A model generated the notes under the pieces. It was not told where the DNA came from, ran no database searches, and saw nothing but the letters and a program-made list of their open reading frames with translations. This document shows, one piece after another, positions 1-13,000 of a DNA stretch of 64,000 nucleotides. Numbering within the stretch: position 1 is the stretch's first letter; every line of letters begins with the position of its first letter. Source of the stretch: Rhynchosporium graminicola (taxonomy: Eukaryota; Ascomycota; Leotiomycetes; Helotiales; Ploettnerulaceae); contig FJUW01000004.1 in NCBI GenBank assembly GCA_900074885.1, positions 620,001 through 684,000 of the forward strand, given 5' to 3'. The translations under genes and the position numbers were made by a program.

Positions 1-171
1 CGAGTAGCAACAGCAGAGCAACGCCAGGCATTATCGAACTAACTGCATTGGGTCGGAATTCCCTTGACAGTCGCGGGCTGGATAATTATCTACCGACAGC
101 TCTCTACCAACATTCTCAGATCGACCTAGAACACCCAACTCTGGCGCGCAGGTCGATCGCATCTGGTCGCC

Positions 172-1395
172 ATGTTACAACCACGATTACTGCTGCGGCA
201 ATCCCAAAAGACTTTTCAGTACCAGCTACCCATGAGAAATGCTCTCCGACATTACGCAACAGATGCCGAACCTGTCAAGCCTGAGTCCCAGGTATCAGCA
301 GCTGTTGGATTTGCACCACCTCCAACCGCCGAAGTAAATGCTTCATTTCAAATGCGAACATACAAGCCTCGAACTCCCGGTCTGCGTCATCTGAAGAGGC
401 CCATCAACGATCATCTCTGGAAAGGAAGGCCATTTCTGCCATTAACATTAGCAAAGAAAGGGCATGGGAAGGGCGGTAGAAACAATAGTGGTCGTATAAC
501 GATTAGACATCGTGGTGGTGGACATAAGAGAAGGTTACGGACGATCGACTTTCTGCGGATGACTCCTGGAAAGCACACAGTGGAGCGTATTGAACATGAT
601 CCAGGACGAACTGCACACATCGCACTGCTCAGCGAAGAAGCTACAGGCAAAAAGAGCTATATTGTAGCTGCTGAGGGCATGAGGGCTGGAGACGTTGTGC
701 AGAGTTATAGAGCTGGTATTCCAAAAGATCTTCTGGAAAGCATGGGAGGATTTGTAGATCCCGGTGTGTTAGCTGCTAGGACTGCTTGGAGAGGGAACTG
801 TCTACCGTTACACATGATACCACTTGGAACACTCGTTTACAATGTTGGCTCAACGAAAGGGAAAGGAGCCGTCTTCTGTCGGAGTGCAGGAACCCATGCG
901 GTGGTTATTTCTAAAGACGACGCGACTACTACCGGTGGTATGAAATACGTCAATGTCCGTCTTCAGAGTGGCGAAGTACGGAAAGTGAGCAAAGATGCTT
1001 GCGCTACGATTGGTGTAGCCAGTAATCCTCATTATCAGCACACTCAGCTGGGTAAGGCAGGACGAAAGAGATGGCTGAATATTCGACCTACTGTTAGAGG
1101 TCTAGCCATGAACGCCGGTAAGGACTGCCCATCCAAACCAAAATTTGACAACGAGACAGCACTAACATCTCACAGCCGACCATCCTCATGGTGGTGGAAG
1201 AGGAAAGTCAAAGGGAAATGTCAATCCCGTCAGTCCATGGGGTATGCCAGTAAGTATTTTCGTTGACGCCTCTAACTATGTATCCTCTAACACCCTTAGG
1301 CGAAAGGAGGATACAAGACCCGAAAGGTTAGGAAACCCAATAAGTGGGTTGTGACAGCACGCGAAAGGAACCATGGGAAACGAAGAGTCAAGTAG
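172..1395 (+). CDS. mitochondrial large-subunit ribosomal protein uL2m (RML2/MRPL2 type)
   Basis: Universal ribosomal protein uL2 of the mitochondrial large subunit, which contacts 23S-type rRNA near the peptidyl transferase centre. Two exons fit: 172-1249 and 1307-1395, with a 57-bp intron (GTAAGT donor, phase 1), giving 388 residues. The uL2 signature GRNNSGRITIRHRGGGHKRR lies near residues 100-120, and the conserved C-terminal segment continues in exon 2 (ARGYKTRKVRKPNKWVV). Residues 1-30 are rich in Arg, Gln and Leu with no acidic residues, as expected for a mitochondrial presequence, which supports import and this ATG. An upstream AG at 1298-1299 would put exon 2 out of frame, so the AG at 1305-1306 is preferred. 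The family call is very secure; the exact acceptor is less so. Confidence 0.93.
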
Positions 1396-3109
1396 ACCCA
1401 TCTTCCAACCAGAATCTTCTTGATCTAGACTTCCAGGAATTTCTCCCACGACTCGAGATGTGTATGTATAAAAGATGGAGCGCATAGAAGCATGAATGTA
1501 CTATTAAAAATCAGAGTAAGGAGATACAGGAGTTTTATGTGTCTAGCGCCACACCTGGTCTCCCAAACAAACTCTTTGATAATGATGAGCAATAAAGGTT
1601 CATCCCTCTTTCGTACCCGTCTAACTAGCCTGCCTTTTACGTGATTATTTGAGTTTTTCACTGGCTCCAATCTGCAAGCTATCGGACGATCAAGTACACA
1701 CCACAAACATATGTGATTGAGGTGCAAATCAGGGAAAGCCAAGCATCCAAGTCGGGTAATCAAGCCACGCAACTCATCAACAGTCTTGTAGTGTACAAGC
1801 TTCACCAAGATATCTTACGCATGTCCCTATTTCGGTTCTCGCCCAGTACAGTACAGATATTCTCGCGTTGAACACGGGAGGGTCGCTACATACAAGATTA
1901 ATGCGCATGCTAACGATCGGCATATCCTTTTGTCTAGGAGCTACTTATTATGTTCATGGCAGATTGAAAAATCCAACAAGCCAAAGGCACACAATCAATA
2001 TTCCTACATTCCATCCCCATCTCATCCATTCCTCCCTTCTCTCCACATCCTACAATCCTCCCTCGAATCCCTTGAAAGCCAATATTAAAGATCGTCCCCA
2101 TGTCCAAGACCTAGAGATATTCATCTGGCTCAAAGCAGGTAGTGATTCCAAAAATAGGAATAGATATATTATCGACTTGCATGCATTCATACTTTTCTTG
2201 TATACGCTGCAGCACATCATCGGTAGGAGCCCCTCGTACCGCCATTCAATAAACAAGACATGATCACTCGGCAGGGCTCGCCGGCTGGATGGTACTTTCA
2301 ACAAATGAATGCCTCGAGACTATAGAATTCGGACTTATATAATTTATAAGAACTTCTATTATTTTCAAGGCTTATTAGACCTTAGTATAGACGAAATACC
2401 GGTATTTATATGTTCCGTCTATCTGAGAAAGTATGATTACGGAAGCTGAGAGGATATTTCTGGCTGCAATGGTTACTTTACCCGTACTCTTGGTGTCATT
2501 AGCGTCATGTCTGTAAAGAAGAAGAAAATTCATTATGTTGTAGATATCTCTTACGGATGAATTGTCATTGATGTAGACAGATACAACACTAGATGAGACG
2601 AGACGAAGAGAATTGGAGCAAGAAATTCAAGGAATAGAAATATTTGAGTACTGTGAGAAGACAAGTCTCGACGTCGTAGAGCAACCTTAAAGTGAACAGA
2701 AACAGATCTTCGTTTGTTTTCAGACATATATGTGTATACATGTATACTCTCTTCTAAGAGGCCTCTCGAATGCTATTCTCGGAATTTTCAACAACTCCTA
2801 TTTTCATTTATCCCGCAACCGATACTATAGGTACATAAAAGTTGTAAACGCTACCATAACTCTAGGAAGAAAAGTGAGAAACAATGGTATCTTAATCTTG
2901 TACACAAAGACAAATAAACGTGTTACTTTTACCGAGAACTTCATTACTCCAACCTCCAGTTCATGTCTCCAATCCCAAATATCGTTGTGAGGACGCCATC
3001 CATTCTCTAATTGTAGAGCAACCAGTTTTCCCTAGCATGCCGAGCAAACCCTTAACAAATTTTGACCAAATTGAGTAAAGATACGGAGATATCAAAATGA
3101 AAAAATAGG
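1396..3109. other. intergenic region, two convergent 3' ends
   Basis: About 1.7 kb between the convergent ends of the uL2m gene and the zinc-cluster gene. It holds open frames of up to about 130 codons (for example 1425-1808 minus and 1868-2263 plus), but none has an ATG in good context, a recognisable motif or paired splice sites. Long AT-rich stretches (2330-2420, 2700-2900) fit UTR and spacer sequence. I see no RNA gene or repeat. Confidence 0.5.
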
Positions 3110-6100
3110 CTATGAGCCGCCTTCCCATGCAAGATCCCTGTCTATCATTAGATACGCGGCCTTCTCGTCAAGGACCAGGAGCAGACTCATGTGTTGTACT
3201 TACATAGCATCCATAGGACCAAGCCCCATCAAATGCCGAAACACTCCTTCACCTACAGGAGTCAAACCCGACGTCTGCTGATTACTCATCTCCCATCCAG
3301 CAGGTACGTCGAATTCTCTACCAGGCGTCTCAGGCATACTAAAAGTATTATCTGGAGTCAAGCCCGTCGCTGGGATATTACCATAGTCTGGCGCTGTCGA
3401 GAAGAAAGCTGACATTGATCGGCTGTCACTAGTAGGCAGATTTTGATGTGTGGCGTTGGGGCTGGCTTCGAAGGATGGAGCTCCGGAATTAGATTGTCCA
3501 CTCTGGCGATTGAGCCGTGAATCTGACGGCGTTGAAGCATTGGGTGTTGGTCGGTTTGAGGATGAATTTGTAGTGTCTGGAGATATTCCCATATCGGCCC
3601 CAGTGCTACTCTCGCTGTTTCCATAGCTCAGATCCAAAGACACAAATGTTGCTGGCCTTCGAGATTCATTGATTACTAGGCCCTGGAGTGTGCGCCGGAC
3701 TCCTTGGCCAGAGTCTGCAGCTGGGTGATCAGGAAGTGGCATCCAGCTTGATTGACCTCCAAAGATATCGTTCTGCGTGTTCGAGGAGCCAGCTGTATTC
3801 GAGCCTGGCTCTCGACTGAATGTATTTGCCTTGTTAGTTACTCCGTTCGGGCTTTGTCCATCTCCCATGTCGACTTCTCCTAGAATCTTTGAGTAGAGGC
3901 ATTCATTCCGGAAGGTATTGGGAAGTCCGTTGGGACCCTGGCCCATCTTGGGCATTGTTGCACTTGATATCCCAAGCTATAATAGATGAGCACGAGCTTC
4001 AGAGTTTTGAGGTCGGCGTGACTTACATTGTCTTCACTATATGCGAAGACAGATTTGTACTTCGGATTGCGCATACCAAGACCCTCTAAATCAACATCCA
4101 ACTGAACCAAGAAGGATTCTGTTAAAGGATTCTTCTTTTTGAGAGCATTCATCGCGGATAGCAGAAAGCGAAGAGAGTCTGCCGTCTGGCTATCCTCTGG
4201 TCGACTCTTCAGATACTGAACAAAGACTCGTGCTGCTACGTATAAACAAAAGGAGATGAACGGATTCGTCTATGGAGAGCTTAGCTTGCGGCAAGTGGGG
4301 AAAAGTATAATACTTACAGATGAAAGATCTAAGTGAGAAACTAGACGCATGATATTCGCAATTTCATTGGCTGCAGTGATACATCGAACCTTGCTCTCTG
4401 CGCTGATCGATGCTGGAAGCTGGTTCTTGTCGGCTTTGTAAATAGCAGCTTGATGTAAGCAAATCGTGGATGTGTGAATATTCATATTTGTAAACACAAT
4501 GTTGGGATTATTGAGTCCATTCGGTAGCTTCAAGTGTGAAGGCATGGATAGCGATGTGTTGAGAAGAATGTTGTCCATATTTCTGTGGCGTTTCCAAAAA
4601 TCCCCATTCAAGTCGTTATCTCGGCCATCAGAATCTGGTCGGTGAAGATGAATCAAGTTCCGTCCAAAGAGACATGCCATCAAGACAACTCCTCCGAAAG
4701 ACGAAAGTTTGGAAGCGCCAGAAGGTGACATGGAATCATTGAGGGATAGCGTGCGTTCAGACTTGCTCATATTGAAGGCATCTTCAGAAGCGGGCATGTC
4801 GGTCAAAATGTCCTTCTCGTCGATCGACATCGGCCATCCGGTACCAATACTAGCGTAGCGGTCTTCACAGAAAGCATACCAGAAGGTCCTTCGTCTTTCC
4901 TCTCTCTCCGTCCAGTCTCGAGGTGCAGGTAAGCATTGTTTCACGTCCAGCCCAGCACCATCAAGCCGATGTAATCCCATCCTAAGGCGAGTCAGCTTTC
5001 TCAACGCCCAGTCAGCGAAATTCTTTCACTTACATCTGGCACATTCGAATAGCAGCTCCTGTACTCATCCAAGCGCGAGGGAAAGACATCATTTTGAATT
5101 CATAGGAAGCAAGAAGCGCATGTGCCTGTGCGTGTGCAATTGAGATGATGTGTTCTCCGTGTCCCTTGAGGGCATCAGTCTCCATATATTTACGAGCACG
5201 ATGATAGAAATGGTCTCTCAGATCCATAAACTTGTCTTCTGCAGTTGCAGCAAGGGTCCACATAGCATATCGAAGTGCAACAGGAGGACGTTGACTGGGA
5301 GCACTGTTTTTAGTTCCGTTAGCCAAACTTACTGGCCGTATAGACAACAAGAAGATAGAGGGAGCTCGGTGGTGCAGCTGGAGCATGAGTCTAAGTTGGC
5401 AAAAGTGGTAGTCTATGAAAGGGGTATAGAGGTGGTGTGGGTACAGATTCCAAAAAGCACGTTCTTCCAAGAAACGGATAAATTTAAGGATGGCTGAAAA
5501 ACGACAGAAATAACATGAAATCACAACCACGTACAGATTCATTGCAGCGAGATATCGGTATTTGTGGATCATTGGTACTGAAGGATGAATTTTGTCGAAA
5601 TAGATCTGATGTCTGCAATACAATATGAGCATACATTCCAATTCCTCGTACGGGGACGTACAGTTCGTCAATCGTGTCTTGAGGAGGCAAAGGCTCCTCC
5701 AGACCAAGCCCAATCATTTCCCATGTAAAGGTGTTGTCGTCCAGACCCATATCCATGTTCATATCCGCCGTGAAGGCCATGTCGAGAGGTGGTTGGGGTG
5801 ATTCTCCATTGAATGTCCATCGATCTGCATCTCCTCCGCTCCCGAGATTGATCGAAGGATTCGAGATATTCGAGATATTGAAATCGCTAGCAGGTATCGG
5901 ACGAACTCCTACTCCGCTGACATTTGCCACTCCATTGGTGAAGCTTTGGGGCATTTCTGGTACTGCGGGCACTGGCTCTTGTGTCTTTAATAAGGTCTCT
6001 ACTTGCTCTGTAGAATGACCTGTTAGTCATTTTTCGGCTATGAACCTTTTGGAACGTCTTTCAGCCCAAGCAAGACGGGAACAACTTACTCAGCCTTTCC

Positions 6101-6411
6101 TCCAGAGCCTTTACATAGCCTCGCTTTGGTCCGGACTTTCTGCGTACTTCATCGTAGGCACAAGTATGTCCCAAACGAGTGCATGTCGAGCAACTCGGTT
6201 TCGTGCCATCGCACTTGAGCTTCCTCTTCCTACAAATGATGCAGGCTATCCTCTTCGGCTTTGGGACCGTGGTATCTCCTCCGCTTGCATGGCCACAGTC
6301 AATTCCATCTCCTGAGGGGCTTCGCGCCCGTTTGTTTCGTCCCAAATTCCCCGTCGGGCGCGAAAGGTCGTTGAAGTACCCGTCTGGCGGGGTATTTGAG
6401 CTTGTGGACAT
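3110..6411 (-). CDS. Zn2Cys6 (zinc binuclear cluster) transcription factor with fungal-specific TF domain
   Basis: A nuclear DNA-binding regulator. Eight exons fit consensus splice sites: 6411-6090, 6007-5662, 5612-5535, 5303-5034, 4981-4318, 4269-4027, 3976-3204 and 3137-3110, giving 907 residues. The cluster has perfect CX2CX6CX6CX2CX6C spacing (Cys57, 60, 67, 74, 77, 84), followed by a basic linker and a short coiled coil (ALEERLKQVETLL). The middle-homology domain starts near IYFDKIHPSVPMIHKYRYLAAMN and continues through RPPVALRYAMW, MMGLHRLDGAGLDVKQCLP and ERRRTFWYAFCEDRYASIG to SSTNPFISFCLYVAARVF. The tail of about 250 residues is rich in Ser, Pro and Asn. The third intron (231 bp) is long and stays in frame. 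The last exon is tiny (28 nt) and rests on a GTAAGT overlapping the alternative stop at 3201-3203; without it the protein ends after MDAM. The middle region resembles a widely conserved family of fungal regulators, but I cannot name its target genes. Confidence 0.9.
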
Positions 6412-8284
6412 GATCCGAATTGTCTAGAGCCAGTCTTTCTAAAAAGATCACTCGACCTCGCCGATTTCCATGCACTGTTGGCCCTGAAAGTCGTTGAGGC
6501 CTGCTCCTCCCTGTGAAGCAATCAAGATCCTGTTACAGTTGGGCTGTGCCGCTCGCGAGCAATGACGGTTTACGCTATGCTTCCGAAAGAGTCCGATTCG
6601 TGCAAGATTCGATATCGGTATTTCAGACACCTTTCTCGCATAGCTGTTTGCCAGATGAAACGTTTGGCCAAAATTTCAGTTTCAGGGCTGTAAGTTGCCT
6701 ATCCTTTCGCAACGTTAGATAAGGTCAGTTTTCGGTACTGTAACAGCGTGCGCTGACAGCCGGGGAGTGACCGGCCGGTGTCTGTGCTTGAAATAGCCTC
6801 TCTCTTCTCTTTGTTGACTCCGAAGCAAGCCAGGCGTAAAATCAACAACTTCACAAGTAAGTAAGAAGTGGTGGGAAGGATGAGAGTAAGCCTTAGTGAT
6901 GGTAGTATAGATGTGACGAAAGGATAGGGAGACCGCAAGGAACGACGCGAAAAAGTAGGTAGGTACTTTAGGTATAGCAATTGCAGCCAGAGAAAAACGC
7001 TAACGGCCTTTGCAATTACTTGGTACTTCATATCACAAGCATTATCACAGGCATAGATGCACCAGTAGCATGGCATAGGTATCCATGGTTCAAGCTGGAT
7101 ATGGTTTAGGCACAGGGTACCTAGGTACCATAGGAAAGCTAGGTAGTAGGAATGCAGATACTTTAAGCTTTTGTCCCGTTTAACGTTTATTCAGCGAGGA
7201 GTAATGCCGTAGTTGTGATAAGGTTACCTAATTATCACAGAGTGCTTCATCCGATTCTTCACACTCAACTTGCAAGCAATTCAAGTTGGGAGGAAGCATT
7301 CCCATTGTCACAAGATATAGACGGCATGGCGATGCAACCTCCACCCGCCATCCATCATGGTGCAGATCTTCTCCAAGGCTAGTAGGCACCAGCGCAGTCT
7401 GAGTCTGGTCGTAAACTCATTCACTGCTAGAATCACCTCGATCATGCATCAATATGATTCGATGGCTGCTTCTGCGTCTGGGTAGAACGGTTCAGCCTTA
7501 CAGTCTCAAAGCCACTCAAGTCTAAGAATGAGACTCGGGCGAAATATTGGGCCGACTACTCCCTTTCATTATTGTACTGTGTAGTTTTACCCACAGCTAA
7601 TAGCCGGTGTAGCATTCTCGCCACGAGGTCTGGTTTGCCTGGCTATCTGTCTGAACGATGACCGAGGCTGGTCAACAATGTGGCTTCTACTCTGTCAATA
7701 TCCGCGTCGTACGGCGCAGAACTAAGGTAAGATCGCTTGCTATTGGAAGCCACGAAAGTCGTCTCGGCCATGCCTTGATAGGTCGACTATGCGACTACTG
7801 AGCAATTTGGATTTGGTTGCTTACAGATCTACACAAATCTACATGTAGTTGAAACTGTGTACTTTTAGAAAGTTTAGAGAAGATCCCCTGGTATGATACT
7901 CGCCAGAAGCACTTGCAAAAACTCACAGGCCTATTCTTGTAGAATAAAAGAGTAAACGCTGGCTAATATGCCATCATGATCTGCCTATAGTGGCCAGGAA
8001 ATGACGACACTGAGAAAGATATGAAAGAGCTCGAATAGTTCGTGCAGATACACGAGACAATACTCGGTATCACATTGTTCTTCCGCTCGAAAACCTCATC
8101 GATTAACTTCCAAATGACGCAAACCTTTTTCCGATCATGCCGAAATGACTCAAAATCCATCACCACTTGGTTAAGCACTTGGCATTTCCAACTCGGATCT
8201 TGACTCTTGTTGCAGTAGTCGAATGCCAGATGTATGTCAATGTAGAAGTTGTTCGCATAGTATTTTGATGTATGCGTCCGAGCC
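6412..8284. other. intergenic region, 5' side of the zinc-cluster gene and 3' side of THO3
   Basis: About 1.9 kb. The half next to 6411 is probably the promoter and 5' leader of the zinc-cluster gene. Between about 6950 and 7150 there is a scatter of AGGTA/TACCT units (for example gtaggtaggtacttt near 6955 and gggtacctaggtaccat near 7117), of a kind that recurs near 43,000-43,700. No coding potential beyond short frames, no RNA gene seen. Confidence 0.45.
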
Positions 8285-9638
8285 TCATTTCCTATCTGGG
8301 TCAACTCCTATTATACGGAGACCTCCAACATCCGTGTACGCCAACCAATACCTACTTGGGTGCCAAGCTACAACCGGGCAGGCACCTGCTGTCTTAATGC
8401 TGTGGACATACTCGCCAGTTTCAGTATGAGCGATCTCCAATCCTGAGCCTTCCTCACTGCCACCAACAATGAAGCTTCCATCAAAACTAAAGCTTATGCT
8501 CCTAACAGGTCCGGTCATATCGATCAATGTTCTTTGACAAATCCAGTTTGTGGTGTCCCACAGTGCAATGATCGAATCGGACCCTCCAGTAGCGAGAAAT
8601 CGTGCCGTCGGCTGCATGTCGATAGACATACAAGACGAAGTATGGCCATCGAGTGTGAAGGGGTTGGTGGGGTCAGATTTTGAGTAAAACATTGGCTCAA
8701 ATTCCGGGTACGAGAAAATCTTGATTCTGCCATCACCGGTCGTGAGGAAAATTTTCTTCCCGCTATGACAGAACGTGATCTGGTTGGTCTGTATAGATTG
8801 CTGATGGGACGAGATTGGGGTCGATTGAGTTGGCGACAGGACGAAGAGATTATCAGACTATGCTTTGTAAGTAACTCATCCGTGTTCGAAGCGACATCGT
8901 GCCTGAATTGCAGACATACCTTACTCCCTACTATCAAACTTTCTCCGTCGGGGCTCCACGCAAGTGTGAAGGCATCGCCTAGACCCTTGATCTCATTGAT
9001 CACAGCTTTGGTTCTAACATCCCAGAACTTCACTACCCCATCACTACTGACACTACACAGTTCTGCATCTTTGACGGGATTGAATGCCACTTTCTCGATA
9101 GGAGCCGTGTGGCCTTTCAGTTCGGTAGAATACTTAATATTCTGTCTATCTGGGTTCCAGCTACAATAGTCAGTTTGAGAAATGAGAGACAAGAGGGATA
9201 CATACACTCGAAGTGTCCGGTCTCCACCTGTAGCTATCAAAGACCCCAATGGGTTCCAGGCGATGGATCTCACGCTAATAATAATGATAATAATAATTTA
9301 GCGAATTCCTCGAAGATCTTCAGACATTGGTTCCAACAAAATTCCAACCATTTCAAGAGCAAAAATTGGCCTACGATTCGGGCTGAGGTTGACATAGGTG
9401 CTACATATAATCTAGTCGATTACACAACCCAACAGAGAAAATTGAAAAACAAAATAAGTGTAAGCATAAAGCCAAGAGCATAAAAATAGAGCAAATTCAC
9501 AAAATAAAATAAAAACAACACATACCCAGAGCCAGCTCCTCGTGATGAAGGATCATTGTAGGCAATTGTCCGTTGTGTACCGAAGTAGGATGAGAACTTG
9601 TCCTTCGACATGCTCTGGCGTATACGAAGAGGTGCCAT
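8285..9638 (-). CDS. THO complex subunit 3 (TEX1/THOC3), WD40 protein
   Basis: WD40 beta-propeller subunit of the THO/TREX complex, which couples transcription to mRNA packaging and nuclear export. Four exons fit: 9638-9526, 9274-9206, 9160-8920 and 8857-8285, giving 331 residues, close to the usual THOC3 length. WD repeats are visible as VRSIAWNPLGSLIATGGDRTLRVWNPD, LKGHTAPIEKVAFNP..VVKFWDVRT, AFTLAWSPDGESLIVGS, ITFCHSGKKIFLTTGDGRIKIFSY, SIDMQPTARFLATGGSDSIIALWD and VRSISFSFDGSFIVGGSEEG. The order of repeats, the short N-terminus with no extra domain, and the 'HTETGEYVHSI' ending match this family better than other WD40 proteins. The 251-bp first intron holds an ATT/AAT microsatellite near its acceptor (about 9275-9298). 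The gene is transcribed divergently from RIC1. Confidence 0.85.
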
Positions 9639-10058
9639 AATACTAAGAGTTGACAGAGAGACCCAGACAATTCTCCCAGAGGAGCAAAAAGGGTGGATAC
9701 TCAGTCAGCTTCCGACTCTGGACTCGAAAGGGCTTGCTTCCACTTGATTTGAAAATTTCTTCAGTGGTACATTGTAGTTAAACGCAATGAGAGGAGATTC
9801 GGAACGACAAGGTTAATCTGAAGATCGGTGAGTGTCGATAGGAGAATAAAATCTCGAGTGGTTTACATCGCTGACAAGAATGGTAACGTCCCAAATCGCA
9901 TGCGCATTCACACATGCGATACGCCAAGCCATGTCGCGCTATACCGCATGCGGACGGACCCAACATCAACCTCACTTTACTCTTCAATGCCTCCACGAGT
10001 CTGAACTGTTCGGCATGAAATCTCACGAAGGAGGTAGACGGTGGCAGTGCTTAGCGAG
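9639..10058. promoter_or_regulatory. shared divergent promoter region of THO3 and RIC1
   Basis: 420 bp separate the start codons of two divergent housekeeping genes, so this stretch must contain both promoters and 5' leaders. I see no clear TATA box. Open frames here are short and out of frame with RIC1. Confidence 0.5.
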
Positions 10059-13000
10059 ATGTACTGGCCCATTGGTGCTCCACGAGTGTATGCCGCCAGC
10101 AACAAGAGATCTCCTCGCAGTCGTTATCAGGAATCCGACGATGATTTTGAAACGACCAAAGGAAGTAGCTCGCTGGTAGATGCTCCAAGTAATGGCTCCG
10201 AGGTGGAAGATGAGATTGAGACTCCCTCGGGGTTATCGACACCTGTTACGCCCATGACTCCCGGCATCCATCCTCTCGACCACGATACACAGCGCTACTT
10301 CTCCTCAGGCCCAACCGGACACAATCCCTCGATATCTGAGACCGCAGGTAAACAACCTCTACTGTCTCTCAAAATCTCGAGAACCGGGCATCTTTTCGCT
10401 GTTATAACGTCCACAACTTTGACAATCTGGCAGACAAAGGTATGTACTTCCGATACTGGATCACTCGCAGCTAACCATCTTCACAGCCCACTGCCATATT
10501 AGCTGTGGTCGTTCGGTCAAAAAAGTCACTAAGTAATTACGGGCCCAATGTTTCCCTCCTCGTTCGCCCCGATTCGGCTATCTTTGTCATTCAGACGACT
10601 TCTGGATACTTGATAACCTACACGCTAGCCACAGACCCAGATGCTCGAGTGTATCAACCCCATTTCGCGAATCATATCAGCGGACAGACTCGAAGATCTA
10701 GTAACTTCAGCGGAGCCAGGAGTCAGGGAGGTGACAGGATACTTTGGGGTCCTGGAGAGGGCGGTGGAGTACGAGAGGTCTCGGTACGCTTTCGTATGGT
10801 GATCAAAGTTGATGCTGGTATTAGCAGAGCACTTGCTCTTGACAACGAATTGGTCGTAGCAACCCAGAAGCCCGCAGCAGTACAATGTATTCGATGGACT
10901 CCAGATAGTGCTGGGAATCAGACAAGTACCGAGCTCTTTAGTAGGATGGACTGGCTTCCAAAGAAGACCACAGTAGTGGAGATGATTCATGACAGACCCA
11001 TGAATTTGTCAACATGGATAACGAGTGATGGAAAAGGATATGCTGTGCAGCGGTTGCATCAGCAAAAGGATTCGGATGCGCCAGCAAAGCTTTTCAGGGG
11101 TTACTGTTTTCACAATCCTCAGGTACCTGCGAGTACTGCAGTAAAAGCTGCCATCAATGCAAGGTTCTCCTTGATTGCTATAGGTTGCATAGATGGGACA
11201 ATCCAAGTATACACAGCAAGAGACTACGTTGGAAATATACCTCTATCTCACGTGCACAGGGCCTCTGTATCTGGCCAATCTTCTGGCCCTATCACTTGTC
11301 TGTCTTATTCTCCGGACGGATATTACCTTTTCGCTGGGTATCAGAACGGTTGGGTAACATGGAGTGTCTTTGGAAAGCCTGGAACTACAAGTTTTGGATC
11401 CGATCGAAGAATATCAGAGCAGCATGCAGAAGGATGGTTGGAAGGCGTCAAAGAAGCAAGCTGGCTCGGCGGTGGGTCAGAGATCATTATGATTGGCCAG
11501 CAAGATGATAGGATATGGGCCCTAGAAATGGCGCGGAGTGCCGTTACAGGATGCTATTCATCCGCGAACATATCGCGGACCCTTCTTCAGACCACTTCCA
11601 GTATAATGGTATATCGTGGCTACGATCTACCAGATCTCACCACAATCTCAGCGGAATCCTCCTTATGGCATAATGCACAAATCCCATCGAGTTATCTTGT
11701 GGACCAATGGCCAATGCGATGCTCAGTCATTTCAGCGGATGGTCGATACGTAGCCGTGGCTGGTCGCCGCGGGCTGGCTCATTACAGCATTAATAGTGGC
11801 AGATGGAAGACATTTGCTGACGAAAACATGGAAAATGAATTTCAAGTCCGAGGTGGAATGTGTTGGCATCAGCATATCCTTGTTGCAGCCATTGAGGCAG
11901 GGGAATCATTCGAGCTCCGTCTCTACTCCCGTGAAGCAGCACTTGATAATTCATTTGTGCTTCATGTAGAAACTTTGCCATCGCCAGTCGTCCTCATCAC
12001 GCCATCTGGGGACGATTCGTTGCTTGTGTACACGTATGATAACCTATTGTACCACTACATTTTCACAACCGTATCTGGATCCATAAAACTCGTTCAGGTC
12101 GGCCAGATAGCGTTCAATGGCATTGTTAGATCTCCGGCCCGTGTCAGAGGACTAAGCTGGATTTTGCCAGACGATCAACTCCTACAAGGCGATCCTTCTC
12201 AAGATGTCGCTGTTGCTACAGTGCTCTTTCTTGTCGATGGTAAATTAGTGCTACTACAACCTTCGTTGGATGAGGAGGGGAAGTTGAAGTACGACATGCG
12301 TGTCATTGCACAGAACGTCGAGTACTATACATTGATGAGGGATCTACCTCTTTCCAGTCCAACTCGGATGGTTGGAACAGGGGATGCATCTATTGGCAGC
12401 CACCTTGATAGGGATCAAGGGAATGGGCTGCGAGATTCTCTGTGGGTCTTTGACGGTAAAGACGTAAAGCTGTGGACCGACGTTCAAGATGTCCTCCGCT
12501 CAGCCCCTTCCGAATTGGGCCGTGAATTACCTCCGATGGTCTCAGTATCTGTCGATTTTTATCCTCTATCTGTTCTTCTAGGAAAGGGAATACTTCTTGG
12601 GATCGAGTCGGATCTTATCCAGCGTCGTGATGTGAATTTTGCTTTCTACAGATTCACAATCAGGGTACGTCTATTCCATCCTTTTCCCAAACATATACTG
12701 ACTGTTCTCAGACTCAGCTTTTCGTTCCAGAAGTACTTCGCTTTCACTTATCTCGATTCGACTCATCGGCTGCTTTACATATTGCCCACCGATATCAGAG
12801 CTTAGAATACTTTGCTCATTCCCTTGAGATCCTCCTGCACAATGTACTCGATGAAGAAGTGGACAACCAACCAAGTCCGGAGAATGCACTTCTTCCCGGC
12901 GTACTTTCCTTCCTATCTTCCTTCCCGCAATATCTCGACATCGTTGTCCAATGTACGCGGAAGACAGAGGTCCGATCATGGCGTACATTATTTACATATT

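Noticed and set aside
1425..1808. 127-codon minus-strand open frame downstream of uL2m
   Set aside because: It begins with a TTG right after a stop, has no ATG near its start and no motif. It lies in the presumed 3' region between convergent genes.
10041..10058. Upstream start for RIC1
   Set aside because: The codon at 10041 is GTG; the first ATG at 10059 gives the conserved MYWPIG opening.
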